Source: Amorphus orientalis
GTDB lineage: Bacteria; Pseudomonadota; Alphaproteobacteria; Rhizobiales; Amorphaceae
Direction of reading: 5' to 3'
DNA: 64,000 nt
Assembly: GCF_030814015.1 (NCBI RefSeq)
Contig: NZ_JAUSUL010000003.1
Coordinates: 248,001-312,000, forward strand
A program made the translations under genes and the position numbers. The stretch's first letter is position 1. Each line of letters opens with the position of its first letter. A model generated the notes under the pieces. That model was not told the DNA's origin. It saw nothing but the letters and a program-made list of their open reading frames with translations, and searched no databases. Shown here piece after piece: positions 37,069 through 46,597 of this stretch.

Positions 37069-37812
37069 ATGAGGTGCGGATGGAGGCGCCGCGCCGCTGT
37101 CAGTCGGTTATCAGCCGTGTTGCGTACTGCGTATCTGTCTCCCCTCACAGGCTTCGCAGCCTGTCTCTTTGCGATTTCGCTGGGCGGCGCATGGTCCGCC
37201 CAGGCTCAGGATGCCCGACCGGTTTCCGTCGATCTGGCGAGCGACGACGACCGCGTCTACTCCATGACGGTCGGAACCACCGCGTCGCAGTGGTGGATCC
37301 CGTCTGTGGGGACCAGCGTGGCCTTCGAGCGTGACCGCCGGCCGGCCCCCAGCATGGACCCCGGCGACGCAGCCGCCCCGCCGTCGGGAACGGTGTGGAC
37401 CAGTCTGACCCTGTCCGGATCCGGGCGCCCGCTGAGCCTGGATGCGACGGTCATTCAGGTTCAGGTCGACCCGAAGACCTCGACCCAGACCGTCAGCGTC
37501 ACCGGTTCGCGCGCCTGGACCATCGGCACCGCCCTGGCAGCCAGCCTGAACGACACCTATGCGCTGCGCCAGGACCCCGACACCGACCAGCCCGACTGGG
37601 AAGCCAGCAACGCCCTCCGCCTCGACTTCAAGCCGAGCCGGACCGCGCTTGTGGCCGAGAGCATCCGCTCCGCCGACGACGGCGACTGGCACGCCAACCT
37701 TCGCGCCGAGCAGGCGCTCGGGGGCGGTCTGAGCGTTTCGGCATCCGTGGAGGATCTCACGTCCACCACGCCGACGCGGACCATTCTGGCCAGCTTCTCG
37801 CACCAGTGGTGA
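37069..37812 (+). CDS. Secreted protein, beta-rich, unknown function
   Basis: 247 aa from the ATG at 37069, chosen because it begins just before a long signal peptide (core LTGFAACLFAISLGGAWSAQ). The frame is open back to 36898. The mature part is rich in alternating polar/hydrophobic residues and ends in ILASFSHQW, a terminal aromatic as seen in outer-membrane beta-barrel proteins. No family is recognised. A clean terminator follows. Confidence 0.6.
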   Translation: MRCGWRRRAAVSRLSAVLRTAYLSPLTGFAACLFAISLGGAWSAQAQDARPVSVDLASDDDRVYSMTVGTTASQWWIPSVGTSVAFERDRRPAPSMDPGDAAAPPSGTVWTSLTLSGSGRPLSLDATVIQVQVDPKTSTQTVSVTGSRAWTIGTALAASLNDTYALRQDPDTDQPDWEASNALRLDFKPSRTALVAESIRSADDGDWHANLRAEQALGGGLSVSASVEDLTSTTPTRTILASFSHQW

Positions 37813-37841
37813 CGCGGCCGGAAGACGGCCCTTACACGACG

Positions 37842-37878
37842 AAGCCCGCGACCGGACCGGCCGCGGGCTTGTGTGTTT
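37842..37878 (+). terminator. Intrinsic terminator of the 37 kb secreted-protein gene
   Basis: AAGCCCGCG (37842-37850) pairs perfectly with CGCGGGCTT (37862-37870), followed by GTGTGTTT. It lies 30 bases after the stop. Confidence 0.7.
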
Positions 37879-37908
37879 CAGCTGATGGTCCGCATGAGCC
37901 CGTCCCGG

Positions 37909-37926
37909 TCGAACTGATCAGTTCGA
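37909..37926. repeat. 18-bp perfect palindrome next to the peroxiredoxin stop
   Basis: TCGAACTGATCAGTTCGA is fully self-complementary and lies 25 bases past the end of the peroxiredoxin gene on the minus strand. It could fold as a 6-bp stem or serve as a protein-binding site. There is no T tract. Confidence 0.5.
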
Positions 37927-37950
37927 AACGGTCACGCTCCGCGTCACCCG

Positions 37951-38586
37951 TCAGTCCAGCGGCTGCGGCACCAGACGCAGATACGGCTTCACCGCCTTCC
38001 AGCCGTCCGGGAACTTCTTCTTGGCGTCCTCGTCGGAAACCGAAGGCACGATGATCACGTCCTCGCCGCTCTTCCAGTTCACCGGCGTCGCAACCTGGTG
38101 CTTGGCGGTGAGCTGCAGCGAATCGATCAGCCGCAGGATCTCGTCGAAGTTCCGCCCGGTCGAGGCGGGATAGGCGAAGCTCGCCTTGATCTTCTTGTCG
38201 GGCCCGATGACGAACACCGAACGCACCGTCAGCGTGGAATCCGCGTTCGGGTGGATCATGTCGTAAAGGTCCGCCACGACCCGGCCCGGATCGGCGATCA
38301 GCGGGAAGTTCAGGGCGGTGCCCTGGGTCTCCTCGATGTCGGCCGACCAGCGCTTGTGGTCGTCGAGCGGATCCACAGACACGCCGATCACCTTGACGTT
38401 GCGCTTCTCGAAGTCCGACTTCAGCTTCGCGGTATAGCCCAGCTCCGTCGTGCAGACCGGCGTGAAGTCGGCCGGATGCGAGAACAGGACCGCCCACGAA
38501 CCGTCGATATAGTCGTGGAACTTGATCGGCCCTTCCGTGGAATCGACTTCAAAGTCCGGTGCCGTATCGCCGATGAGCAATGCCAT
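37951..38586 (-). CDS. 1-Cys peroxiredoxin (Prx6 class)
   Basis: 211 aa from the ATG at 38586, with GAGGAGG upstream. Reduces peroxides with C45 in the motif PADFTPVCTTELG; no other Cys is present, which marks the 1-Cys type needing an external thiol. The Prx6 C-terminal extension (VATPVNWKSGEDVIIVPSV) is present and supports dimer formation. It appears to be a single-gene unit on the minus strand. Confidence 0.93.
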   Translation of the reverse strand: MALLIGDTAPDFEVDSTEGPIKFHDYIDGSWAVLFSHPADFTPVCTTELGYTAKLKSDFEKRNVKVIGVSVDPLDDHKRWSADIEETQGTALNFPLIADPGRVVADLYDMIHPNADSTLTVRSVFVIGPDKKIKASFAYPASTGRNFDEILRLIDSLQLTAKHQVATPVNWKSGEDVIIVPSVSDEDAKKKFPDGWKAVKPYLRLVPQPLD

Positions 38587-38761
38587 GGCTCTTACCTCCT
38601 CGATTGGTTCTCCGCCTATGTGGGCTTCGCCGACCGTCTTATCGAGCAACCGTGTCGCAATCAGACCGTCGTGCGAGAAACAAATTGCCCCCATTGGCCC
38701 CGCGGGCGCACATTAGCCGCAAATTCGTTCCCCCGACAGCGGGTCGCCGGCCGGTTTTTTC

Positions 38762-38786
38762 GGGCCGGCGCTCCGGGCGCCGGCCC
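38762..38786. terminator. Strong hairpin after the substrate-binding gene
   Basis: GGGCCGGCG (38762-38770) pairs with CGCCGGCCC (38778-38786) over seven bases, 10 bases past the stop of the ThiY-like gene. The TTTTTT run lies on the left of the hairpin on the plus strand, so neither direction gives a classical T-tailed terminator. Confidence 0.45.
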
Positions 38787-38795
38787 CTCTGGAGC

Positions 38796-39737
38796 TCAGT
38801 CGAGCTCCACCGCATAGGTCTCCACCGGCTTCACGTCTTCGATCAGCCCCCGCTCCTTCATGAAGGACGCGAACCGCTCGTAGCGGCCGGTGTCGAGCGC
38901 GGCAGGCCGCAGGGCAAAGCGCCGGATGGTCTCGGCAAAGGCCAGACGGTTGTGCTCGTCGTCCAGATCCGGGTGGGCCGACACGAACAGCTCCAGCGCC
39001 GCCTCCGGGTGGTTGGTCTGCCACATGACCGCCCGCTCGATCGCCCGCAGAAACGCCTTGAGCGCCGGATCGTCCAGCCGGTCGGTGGCGGCGACGAAGA
39101 CCAGTTCGTCATAGGCGGGCACGCCGTGTTCTTCCGGATAGAACGCCCGACCCTCGGCACCCTGCAGTGCGAGCTGGGGCAGTTCGATGTTGCGGTAGGC
39201 GCCGATCACCGCGTCGACGCGCTTCGACAAAAGCGACGGGGTCAGCGCGAAATTGACATTGACCAGGTTCACGTCGTCGAGGCTCATCCCCACCGAGCCC
39301 AGCATCGCCGCCAGGAGCGCATCCTCGAAACCGGCGACCGAATAGCCGATGGTCTTGCCCTTGAGGTCCTCCAGCCGCTCGATCGGCCCGTCCGCCAGCG
39401 CCACGAGCGTGTTGAGGGGCGTCGCCACCAGCGTGCCGATGCGCGCGAGCGGCAGCCCCTCCTCCGCCTGCTGATAGAGGCTGGGCTGGTAGGTGACCGC
39501 AATGTCGCCTTCGCCGGCGGCAACGAGCCGGGGCGGCGCGCTCGGATCGGACGGGGTGACGAGCTCGACCGCGAGACCTTCGTCGGCGAAATAACCCCGC
39601 TCCTCGGCGACCACGAGCGGGGCGTGATCGGGATTGAGGTACCAGTCGAGCAGCACGGTCAACCGCTGCTCCTGGGCGGAGGCGCTGCCCGACAGCGCCA
39701 GGACGGCAACGATCGAGGCGAAAGCCAAACGCAACAT
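38796..39737 (-). CDS. thiY: Thiamine-precursor-type ABC transporter substrate-binding protein (ThiY-like)
   Basis: 313 aa from the ATG at 39737, with AAGGGAG upstream. A signal peptide (residues 1-21, ending ASAQ) exports it. The NMT1/ThiY fold is clear: LTVLLDWYLNPDHAPLVVAEERGYF, and later GKTIGYSVAGFEDALL. NMT1-like proteins of this kind bind hydroxymethylpyrimidine (HMP) or a related precursor. The upstream TPP riboswitch supports a thiamine role. No ATPase gene lies in the set. Confidence 0.85.
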   Translation of the reverse strand: MLRLAFASIVAVLALSGSASAQEQRLTVLLDWYLNPDHAPLVVAEERGYFADEGLAVELVTPSDPSAPPRLVAAGEGDIAVTYQPSLYQQAEEGLPLARIGTLVATPLNTLVALADGPIERLEDLKGKTIGYSVAGFEDALLAAMLGSVGMSLDDVNLVNVNFALTPSLLSKRVDAVIGAYRNIELPQLALQGAEGRAFYPEEHGVPAYDELVFVAATDRLDDPALKAFLRAIERAVMWQTNHPEAALELFVSAHPDLDDEHNRLAFAETIRRFALRPAALDTGRYERFASFMKERGLIEDVKPVETYAVELD

Positions 39738-39778
39738 TGAAAAACTCCCTTTCATTCGTTGGCTGATCATCGGATTGG

Positions 39779-40522
39779 CTAGAGGGCTTCGGGCGCCCAT
39801 GGCGCCATTCGGCGGGCGAGCGCATCCATCGCCAGCCGCAGGGCGACCGCCATGGCCGCCAGCAGAACGAGGGCTGCGAACAGGACATCGGACTGGAGCC
39901 GCGCGTTGGCGTGCAGCATGACGAAGCCGAGCCCGGCGGAGGAGCCGACCCACTCGCCGACCACGGCGCCGATCGGAGCGACGGCGGCCGCGACCTTGAG
40001 ACCGGACAGGAGGCTCGGCAGTGCGGCTGGCACCCGGATCAGGGCGAGGGTCTGCAGCCGGCTGGCGCGGTTGAGACGCGCCAGATCCAGCAGTCCGGGA
40101 TCGGTCCGGGCCAGACCGTCATAGAAGGACGAGGCGACGGGGAAATAGATGATCAGCGTCGCCATCACGATCTTCGACGCGATGCCGTAGCCGAACCAGA
40201 GCACCAGAAGCGGCGCGATCGCGAACACCGGCAGCGCCTGGGTGGCGATCACCACCGGCAGGAGAAGCCGGCGAGCCGGCGGGAACGCGCTCATGGTGAG
40301 CGCGGTGGTGACGCCGCAGGTGACGCCGATCGCGAACCCGAGCAGGATCTCGCTCAGGGTCACGAGCGCGTTTTCGAACAGATAGCCGGACCGGGTCTGG
40401 AACGCGCCGGCCACATCCAGCGGCGACGGCAGGATGAAGGGCGGCAGCGCGAACAGGCGGATCGCCCCCTCCCAGAGCAGAAGGAGCGCCGCCGTCACCA
40501 GCAGGGCGCGCAGGACGACCAT
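39779..40522 (-). CDS. thiX: Thiamine-precursor-type ABC transporter permease (ThiX-like)
   Basis: 247 aa with about six membrane helices. Belongs to the BPD/SsuC-type permeases; the ATPase-contact loop reads DLARLNRASRLQTLALIRVPAALPSLLSGLKVAAAVAPIG. It should pair with ThiY and a missing ThiZ ATPase to import HMP or a degradation product of thiamine. It lies 174 bases downstream of a TPP riboswitch on the minus strand. Confidence 0.85.
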   Translation of the reverse strand: MVVLRALLVTAALLLLWEGAIRLFALPPFILPSPLDVAGAFQTRSGYLFENALVTLSEILLGFAIGVTCGVTTALTMSAFPPARRLLLPVVIATQALPVFAIAPLLVLWFGYGIASKIVMATLIIYFPVASSFYDGLARTDPGLLDLARLNRASRLQTLALIRVPAALPSLLSGLKVAAAVAPIGAVVGEWVGSSAGLGFVMLHANARLQSDVLFAALVLLAAMAVALRLAMDALARRMAPWAPEAL

Positions 40523-40696
40523 CCCGTCAGATCCGGCGCATACCCGAAAGACGGCAGGGACCGCAAAACGGCCGCCGGGGCTCCGGACGCGCAGGTCCGG
40601 CCGAGAAAGGGATCGAGAAGGAAAAACAGCGCATTGGATCCACCGTCCACGTCGTTGGAATCGGAAGATCCGGGGAATGACGAGCGGTCGGTGGTG

Positions 40697-40790
40697 TCCG
40701 TCCCTTCGCCGGTATGACCCGGATCAGGTTCAAAGGGTTCGGTACCCGGACGGCACCATCTCAGCTCCTTGACGGAGCACCCCTCGGAAC
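40697..40790 (-). promoter_or_regulatory. TPP riboswitch (THI element)
   Basis: Read on the minus strand: GAGGGGTGC, then GCTGAGATGG, ACCCTTTGAACCTGATCCGG and GTCATACCGGCGAAGGGA, the conserved core of the thiamine pyrophosphate aptamer. P1 closes as TCCG/CGGA at the ends. When TPP is bound it should lower expression of the transport genes downstream. The expression platform between 40523 and 40696 is not resolved by eye. Confidence 0.92.
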
Positions 40791-40857
40791 GCGGCAAGTG
40801 TTGCGCACTCGCCGCCGCGCCGCAACCCCCGCCGTCTCGTTTGCCTCGATCGCGGTG

Positions 40858-41448
40858 TCAGCGCCCGCGCGCGTGGTAATCCGAATTCGGCCGCATGTCG
40901 GTGGCCGTCGCGACCCGGTTGGACATGTTGAAGAAGCCGATCACCGAGGCGATGTCCCAGATGTCGCGATCACTGAAGCCGGCCTTGCGCAGCCCGTCGC
41001 GGTCCTCGTCGACCACATCGAACGGCGTAGCGGTCAGTTTCCAGGCGAAGTCGAGCATAGCCCTTTGCCGCTTGGTCAGGCGCGCGGCGCGGTAGTTCAT
41101 TACCATCAGCTCGCCGAGTGCGGGATCGCCGGACAGCTCCCGCACGGCGGCCCCGTGGGCCACCTGGCAGTAGTAGCAGCGGTTGGCGCTGGACACGACC
41201 ACGGCGATCATCTCGCGATCGAGCTTCGAGAGACCCGAGTCGCCCAGCATCAGGTCGTTGTACATGTCCGTGAAGGCGCGCAGCTTGGTCTCGTCGAAGG
41301 CGTAGGCCTTCAGCACGTTGGGCACCAGGCCCAGCTTTTCCTCGCACTTCGCGAAATAGGCCTCGGTCGCCTCGCTGAGCGGAGCGGCCTCCAGCGACAG
41401 CGCGATCACCGGGTTGTCGAAGTCGGCGCTCTTTGTCTTCCTGGCCAC
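40858..41448 (-). CDS. AhpD-like peroxidase-related enzyme (carboxymuconolactone decarboxylase family)
   Basis: 196 aa. The all-helical CMD/AhpD fold with the redox motif ANRCYYCQVAHGAAV (C-x2-C and the relay His). AhpD-type members use the Cys pair to reduce peroxides or donate electrons to peroxiredoxins; a 1-Cys peroxiredoxin lies about 2.3 kb away. The C-terminal FFNMSNRVATATDMRPN is typical of the peroxidase-related subfamily. It is divergent from the glutamate dehydrogenase gene. Confidence 0.87.
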   Translation of the reverse strand: MARKTKSADFDNPVIALSLEAAPLSEATEAYFAKCEEKLGLVPNVLKAYAFDETKLRAFTDMYNDLMLGDSGLSKLDREMIAVVVSSANRCYYCQVAHGAAVRELSGDPALGELMVMNYRAARLTKRQRAMLDFAWKLTATPFDVVDEDRDGLRKAGFSDRDIWDIASVIGFFNMSNRVATATDMRPNSDYHARGR

Positions 41449-41632
41449 GTCTCACCTCCCTTGTTTGTCTCTTCCGCGGGCTCTCGAAGCGATCCCGCGA
41501 TCCCTGCGGAAACCGCCCGCGAGCGCCGGTCGCGTCATCAGCCCATCAAGGCATGCCGGCGGCGGTGTTGCAAAGCGGCGTCTCCCAAGATCCGGCCTTC
41601 TCCGCCGGCGTCATCAAAAGGAACAAGACGGT

Positions 41633-44600
41633 ATGGGAGAGGCATTGGTGCCGATCCCGGTCGCGTCCGGCGAACAGGACTCCGTGAACCGTGTTGTATC
41701 GGCGTTGTTGCCGCGGCCGTCTGCGCCGGATACCAACGACAGAGAGGAACGTTCGGAGGCCGAAATGCTCGATCGCTACGAAGCCGAAAAGGCCGAAAGG
41801 ATTGCCGCCGCCGTGACCAGGCTCGCCGGCGACGACAGCGACGATCAGCGCAGACGGTTCGCAGAGGCCTTCTTCGCGCGCGGTTCGGCGGAGGATATCG
41901 TCGTTTACGATGATGCCGAGCTCTGCGCCCTCGCGGACCGGGCCTGGACCCTGTTCCAGAAGCGCGCCCCCGGTGCCGCCACGATCGAGATCACCGAACC
42001 GGACCTGCCCTCCACGGCGCAGGCCACGCGCGACGTCACCGTCATCGACATCGTCAACGACAACATGCCGTTCCTGTTCGATTCCCTGATGGACGAACTC
42101 ATCGAGTTCGGCGTCGAGGTGCGGCTTGTTCTCCACCCCATCTTCGCCTGCAGCCGCGACGAGACGGGGCAGCTTCAGGCGTTCGTCGGCGAAGCTTCGG
42201 GCGGGGAGGCCGGCAACCGCGAAAGCTTCATCCACATCCACGTGCGCCGCATCGAAAGCCAGGAGCGGCGCGAGGAACTGCTGCATCGCCTTCGCGACAC
42301 CCTGAAGGACGTCCGCGTCGCCGTGTCCGACTGGCAGGAGATGCGTGGTCGGGTGCAGGCCATCGTCGAGCGCTACAAGGCCTCCGAACCGCCGATCGAG
42401 GCCTCGGAGCTCGCCAAGGCCACGTCGTTCCTGGAGTGGCTGGTCGCCGACGAATTCATCTTCCTGGGCCTGCGCGAGTACAGGCTCGAAGGCGACGTGG
42501 ACACCGGTGAACTGGAGCCCGTGTTTCAATCCGGGCTTGGCCTGTTGCGGGACCCGGAGGTCCGGGTACTGCGCCGCGGCACAGAGTTCGTGGTGATGAC
42601 GCCGGAGATCCGCGAATTTCTGCGCGGAGAGCCGCCTCTCATCGTCACCAAGGCAAACGCCCGATCACGGGTCCACCGCCACGTCCATCTCGATTTCATC
42701 GGCATCAAGAACTACGCGGACGACGGCCGGTTGTCCGGCGAAACACGGCTCGTCGGCCTGTTCTCGTCGCGGGCCTACACCAGCTCGGTGCGCAACATTC
42801 CCTATGTCCGGGAGAAGGTGAACAGCGTTCTGGACCGCGCCGGCTACGCCGCGGACAGCCACTCCGGCAAGGCGCTTCTGAACGTGCTGGAATCCTATCC
42901 GCGCGACGAGCTCTTCCAGATCGACACCGACCTTCTGTACCAGTTCGCGACCGCCATCCTCGAGCTCGGCGAGCGGCCGCGCATCCGTGTCCTGGCCCGC
43001 AGCGACGCGTTCGAACGCTTCGTCTCCGTGCTCGTCTTCGTCCCGAGCGACCGCTACACCACGGAGCAGTCCGACGAGATCGGCGCCTATCTGGCCCGCA
43101 TCTTCGACGGCCGCGTGTCGGCAACCTATGTCGGCTTCCCCGAAGGCCCGCTCGCCCGCATCCACTACATCATCGGCCGCTACGAAGGCGAAACGCCCCA
43201 GGCCAGCCGCGAGACCCTGGAAGCCGGCGTGGCCCAGCTTGTCCGCACCTGGACCGACGATCTGGAAGAGGCGCTGACAGCCCGGCACGGACTTTCGACC
43301 GCCCGGCGCCTGAGCGAACGTTTTGCCGAAGCTTTCGACGGCGGCTACCGGGCCACCTACAGCGCCGAGACCGCCGTCACCGACATTGCCATCATCGACC
43401 GGATGAGCGACGACCGCCCGGTGGCGATCTCCTTCTTCCGCCGGTCCGGCGACGCGGAGCACCGGGCCTCGCTCAAGCTGTTTGCCCACGAGGCGCCGAT
43501 CCCGCTGTCCGACCGCGTTCCGATCATCGAGGCGATGGGCTTCCGGGTGATCAACGAGCGTACGTTCCGGGTCGAACACGGCACCGAGCACGGGCTTTAC
43601 GTGCACGACATGTCGCTGGCGCGGATCGGCGGCGGATCGATCGATCTCGACGTGCTGGCCTCGCCGCTGGAAGCGATGTTCATGGCCGTGTGGACGGAAC
43701 GGGCGGAAAGCGACGGGTTCAACGCGCTGCTTCTGGCCAGCGGCCTCGGCTGGCGCGACATCGCCATGCTCAGGGCGCTGTCGCGCTATCTGCGGCAGGC
43801 CAACGTGCCCTATTCCCAGGATTATATCTGGGGGGCGCTGATCCGCTACCCGGTCGTCGCCAAGCTGCTGGTCGACCTGTTCCATGTCCGCTTCGATCCG
43901 AGCGACGCCGACAAGGACCGCTCGCTCGCGGCTGCAAGGCTGCAGGAGCAGATCGACGCCGAGCTGGACACCGTCACCAACCTCGACGACGACACCATCA
44001 TCCGCCGCTTCACCACCATCATCTACGCGATGCTGCGGACCAACTATTTCCGCCTGGACAAGGACGGGACCCCGCCGGATACCTTCGCCTTCAAGCTGTT
44101 TCCCGGCGCGATCGACATTCTGCCGGCGCCGCGCCCCTACCGGGAGATCTGGGTCTACAGCCCGCGCGTGGAAGGCGTGCACCTGCGCTTCGGCGAAGTC
44201 GCCCGCGGCGGCCTTCGCTGGTCCGACCGCTCCCAGGACTTCCGCACCGAGATCCTCGGCCTGGTGAAGGCCCAGCAGGTGAAGAACGCCGTCATCGTTC
44301 CCGTCGGCGCCAAGGGCGGCTTCGTGCCGAAGAAGCTCCCGGCCACAGGCGGCCGCGAGGCGGTGTTCGCGGAAGGCACCGAGGCCTACAAGATCTTCAT
44401 CAACGCGCTCCTGAGCGTCACCGACAATCTGGTGGAGGGAAAACCGGTCCCGCCGACCGACGTGGTTCGCCACGACGGCGACGACCCGTACCTGGTCGTG
44501 GCCGCCGACAAGGGCACGGCCACGTTCTCCGACACCGCCAACGCGATTGCCGAGAACCGCGAATTCTGGCTCGGCGACGCCTTCGCGTCCGGCGGCTCCC

Positions 44601-46597
44601 AAGGCTACGACCACAAGGCCATGGGCATCACCGCCCGCGGCGCCTGGGAGGCCGTGAAGCGCCACTTCCGCGAAATGGACGTGGACATCCAGACGACCCC
44701 GTTCACCGTGATCGGCGTCGGCGACATGTCGGGCGACGTCTTCGGCAACGGCATGCTGCTGTCGAAGGCGATCCGGCTGGTCGCGGCCTTCGACCACCGC
44801 GACATCTTCATCGACCCGGATCCGGATCCGGACACCTCGTGGACCGAGCGCAAGCGCCTGTTCGACGCCCCGCGCACCAGCTGGCAGGACTACGACACCT
44901 CGCTCATCTCGAAGGGCGGCGGCGTGTTCTCCCGCTCTGCGAAGTCGGTGCCGCTGTCGCCCGAGGCACAGGCGCTGCTCGGCCTCAACAAGTCGAGCGC
45001 GACGCCGCTGGAGGTCATCCGGGCGATCCTGCGCACCGAGTCGGACCTGCTCTGGTTCGGCGGCATCGGAACCTATGTCCGTGCGGCGTCCGAGACCAAT
45101 CTGGACGTGGGCGACCGTGCCAACGATTCCATCCGCATCACCGCCGAGGAACTGAGGGTCAAGGTCATCGGCGAGGGCGCCAATCTGGGCGTGACCCAGA
45201 AGGCCCGCATCGCCTTCGCCCGGGGCGGCGGACGCTGCAACTCCGATGCGATCGACAATTCGGCCGGGGTGAACACCTCCGACGTCGAGGTCAACATCAA
45301 GATCGCGCTGCGCGGCGCCGAGAGCCAGAACGTGATCGACCGGGAGAAGCGCAACGAGGTTCTGGTGGCGATGACCGACGAGGTCGCGTCCATCGTCCTG
45401 CGCAACAACTACCTCCAGACGCTCAGCATTTCGCTCACCCAGCGGCTCGGCATCGAGGATATCGGCTTCCAGTCCCGGCTCATGCAGGTGCTCGAACAGC
45501 GCGGAGTGCTGGACCGCGAGCTGGAAACCCTGCCCCCGGACCGCGAGCTCAGTGCCCGTGCGGGCAGGGGCGAGGGTCTGTGCCGGCCGGAAATCGGCGT
45601 GCTGCTCGCCTACGCCAAGATCACCCTCTACGACGCGCTCCTGTCCAGTTCCGTGCCCGACGACACTTATCTCGGCCGCGAACTCAGGCGCTATTTCCCG
45701 ACCCTGATGCAGGAGGATTTCCTGGATCAGGTCGAAGGCCATCCGCTGCGGCGCGAGATCATAGCGACCGTTCTCGCCAACTCCATGATCAACCGCGGCG
45801 GGCCCACCTTCGTCACCCGGATGGCCGATCAGACCGGCGCCGACGTGGACCGCATCGCAAAAGCCTTCGCCGCCTGCCGCGACGCCTGGCAGCTCACCGC
45901 GCTAAACGGGGAAATCGACGCGCTCGATACGAGGGTGCCCGGCGACGTCCAGCTCGAGCTGTACGCCGCGGTGCAGGATCTGGTCCTCGACGCCACGGTC
46001 TGGTTCATCCGCAACGTTCGCTTCGAACAGGGAATCCAGGTCGAGGTCGAACGCTTCCGTGCCGGTCTCCAGGCGCTGGAGCCGAACCTGGAGAAGGTCG
46101 TGCCAGAGCATATCGCCGGGTCGGTCGATGAGACCGCACGGACCTGGATCGATGCCGGCGTGCCTGAGGATCTCGCCCACCGGCTGTCGCACCTGCCGGT
46201 GAGTGCGTCGATCCCGGACATCATCGTCGTGTCCGAGGCGACCGGCGCCCCGCTGGAAAAGGTGGCCGAGACCTATTTCGCCATCGACGGCCGGTTCCGC
46301 ATCGGCCGGATCGAAGCTCTGGCCCGCCAGGCGACGGTCACCGACTATTATGACGGGCTTGCCCTGGACCGGGCCCGCCGGACGCTGGCCGAGGCGCACC
46401 GCCAGATCACCCGCCAGGTGATCGCGGCCGGCGGCGAAGCAGATGCGTCGCTCGCCGTGGAGAACTGGATCGCGGAGCGGGCCCAGCAGGTGGACCGCGC
46501 CCTGAAGACGGTGACCCAGCTCGGCGAGACCGACACCATCACCGTCTCCCGCTTCGCGGTGGCGGCGAGCCTGCTGGCCGACGTCGCGGGGGAATAG
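41633..46597 (+). CDS. NAD-specific glutamate dehydrogenase, 180-kDa class
   Basis: 1654 aa from the ATG at 41633, with AAGGA about 10 bases upstream; the frame is open to 41414 but without homology. Converts glutamate to 2-oxoglutarate and ammonia in a single very large chain. N-terminal ACT-like regulatory segments (about 1-700) include VIDIVNDNMPFLFDSLMDEL. The catalytic domain carries the lysine motif VPVGAKGGFVPKK near residue 895 and RLVAAFDHRDIFIDPDPD. The helical C-terminal domain (about 1250-1654) completes it. Length and motif order match the Streptomyces/Pseudomonas L-180 class. Confidence 0.95.
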   Translation: MGEALVPIPVASGEQDSVNRVVSALLPRPSAPDTNDREERSEAEMLDRYEAEKAERIAAAVTRLAGDDSDDQRRRFAEAFFARGSAEDIVVYDDAELCALADRAWTLFQKRAPGAATIEITEPDLPSTAQATRDVTVIDIVNDNMPFLFDSLMDELIEFGVEVRLVLHPIFACSRDETGQLQAFVGEASGGEAGNRESFIHIHVRRIESQERREELLHRLRDTLKDVRVAVSDWQEMRGRVQAIVERYKASEPPIEASELAKATSFLEWLVADEFIFLGLREYRLEGDVDTGELEPVFQSGLGLLRDPEVRVLRRGTEFVVMTPEIREFLRGEPPLIVTKANARSRVHRHVHLDFIGIKNYADDGRLSGETRLVGLFSSRAYTSSVRNIPYVREKVNSVLDRAGYAADSHSGKALLNVLESYPRDELFQIDTDLLYQFATAILELGERPRIRVLARSDAFERFVSVLVFVPSDRYTTEQSDEIGAYLARIFDGRVSATYVGFPEGPLARIHYIIGRYEGETPQASRETLEAGVAQLVRTWTDDLEEALTARHGLSTARRLSERFAEAFDGGYRATYSAETAVTDIAIIDRMSDDRPVAISFFRRSGDAEHRASLKLFAHEAPIPLSDRVPIIEAMGFRVINERTFRVEHGTEHGLYVHDMSLARIGGGSIDLDVLASPLEAMFMAVWTERAESDGFNALLLASGLGWRDIAMLRALSRYLRQANVPYSQDYIWGALIRYPVVAKLLVDLFHVRFDPSDADKDRSLAAARLQEQIDAELDTVTNLDDDTIIRRFTTIIYAMLRTNYFRLDKDGTPPDTFAFKLFPGAIDILPAPRPYREIWVYSPRVEGVHLRFGEVARGGLRWSDRSQDFRTEILGLVKAQQVKNAVIVPVGAKGGFVPKKLPATGGREAVFAEGTEAYKIFINALLSVTDNLVEGKPVPPTDVVRHDGDDPYLVVAADKGTATFSDTANAIAENREFWLGDAFASGGSQGYDHKAMGITARGAWEAVKRHFREMDVDIQTTPFTVIGVGDMSGDVFGNGMLLSKAIRLVAAFDHRDIFIDPDPDPDTSWTERKRLFDAPRTSWQDYDTSLISKGGGVFSRSAKSVPLSPEAQALLGLNKSSATPLEVIRAILRTESDLLWFGGIGTYVRAASETNLDVGDRANDSIRITAEELRVKVIGEGANLGVTQKARIAFARGGGRCNSDAIDNSAGVNTSDVEVNIKIALRGAESQNVIDREKRNEVLVAMTDEVASIVLRNNYLQTLSISLTQRLGIEDIGFQSRLMQVLEQRGVLDRELETLPPDRELSARAGRGEGLCRPEIGVLLAYAKITLYDALLSSSVPDDTYLGRELRRYFPTLMQEDFLDQVEGHPLRREIIATVLANSMINRGGPTFVTRMADQTGADVDRIAKAFAACRDAWQLTALNGEIDALDTRVPGDVQLELYAAVQDLVLDATVWFIRNVRFEQGIQVEVERFRAGLQALEPNLEKVVPEHIAGSVDETARTWIDAGVPEDLAHRLSHLPVSASIPDIIVVSEATGAPLEKVAETYFAIDGRFRIGRIEALARQATVTDYYDGLALDRARRTLAEAHRQITRQVIAAGGEADASLAVENWIAERAQQVDRALKTVTQLGETDTITVSRFAVAASLLADVAGE

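Noticed and set aside
38749-38786. Classical intrinsic terminator after thiY
   Set aside because: The T run lies on the wrong side of the hairpin for both directions, so it is listed only as a strong hairpin.
42665-45742. 1025-codon open frame on the minus strand opposite glutamate dehydrogenase
   Set aside because: It is antisense to a clearly homologous gene; its sequence is His/Asp/Gly/Val/Arg-rich with no family resemblance. Long shadow frames are expected in GC-rich DNA.
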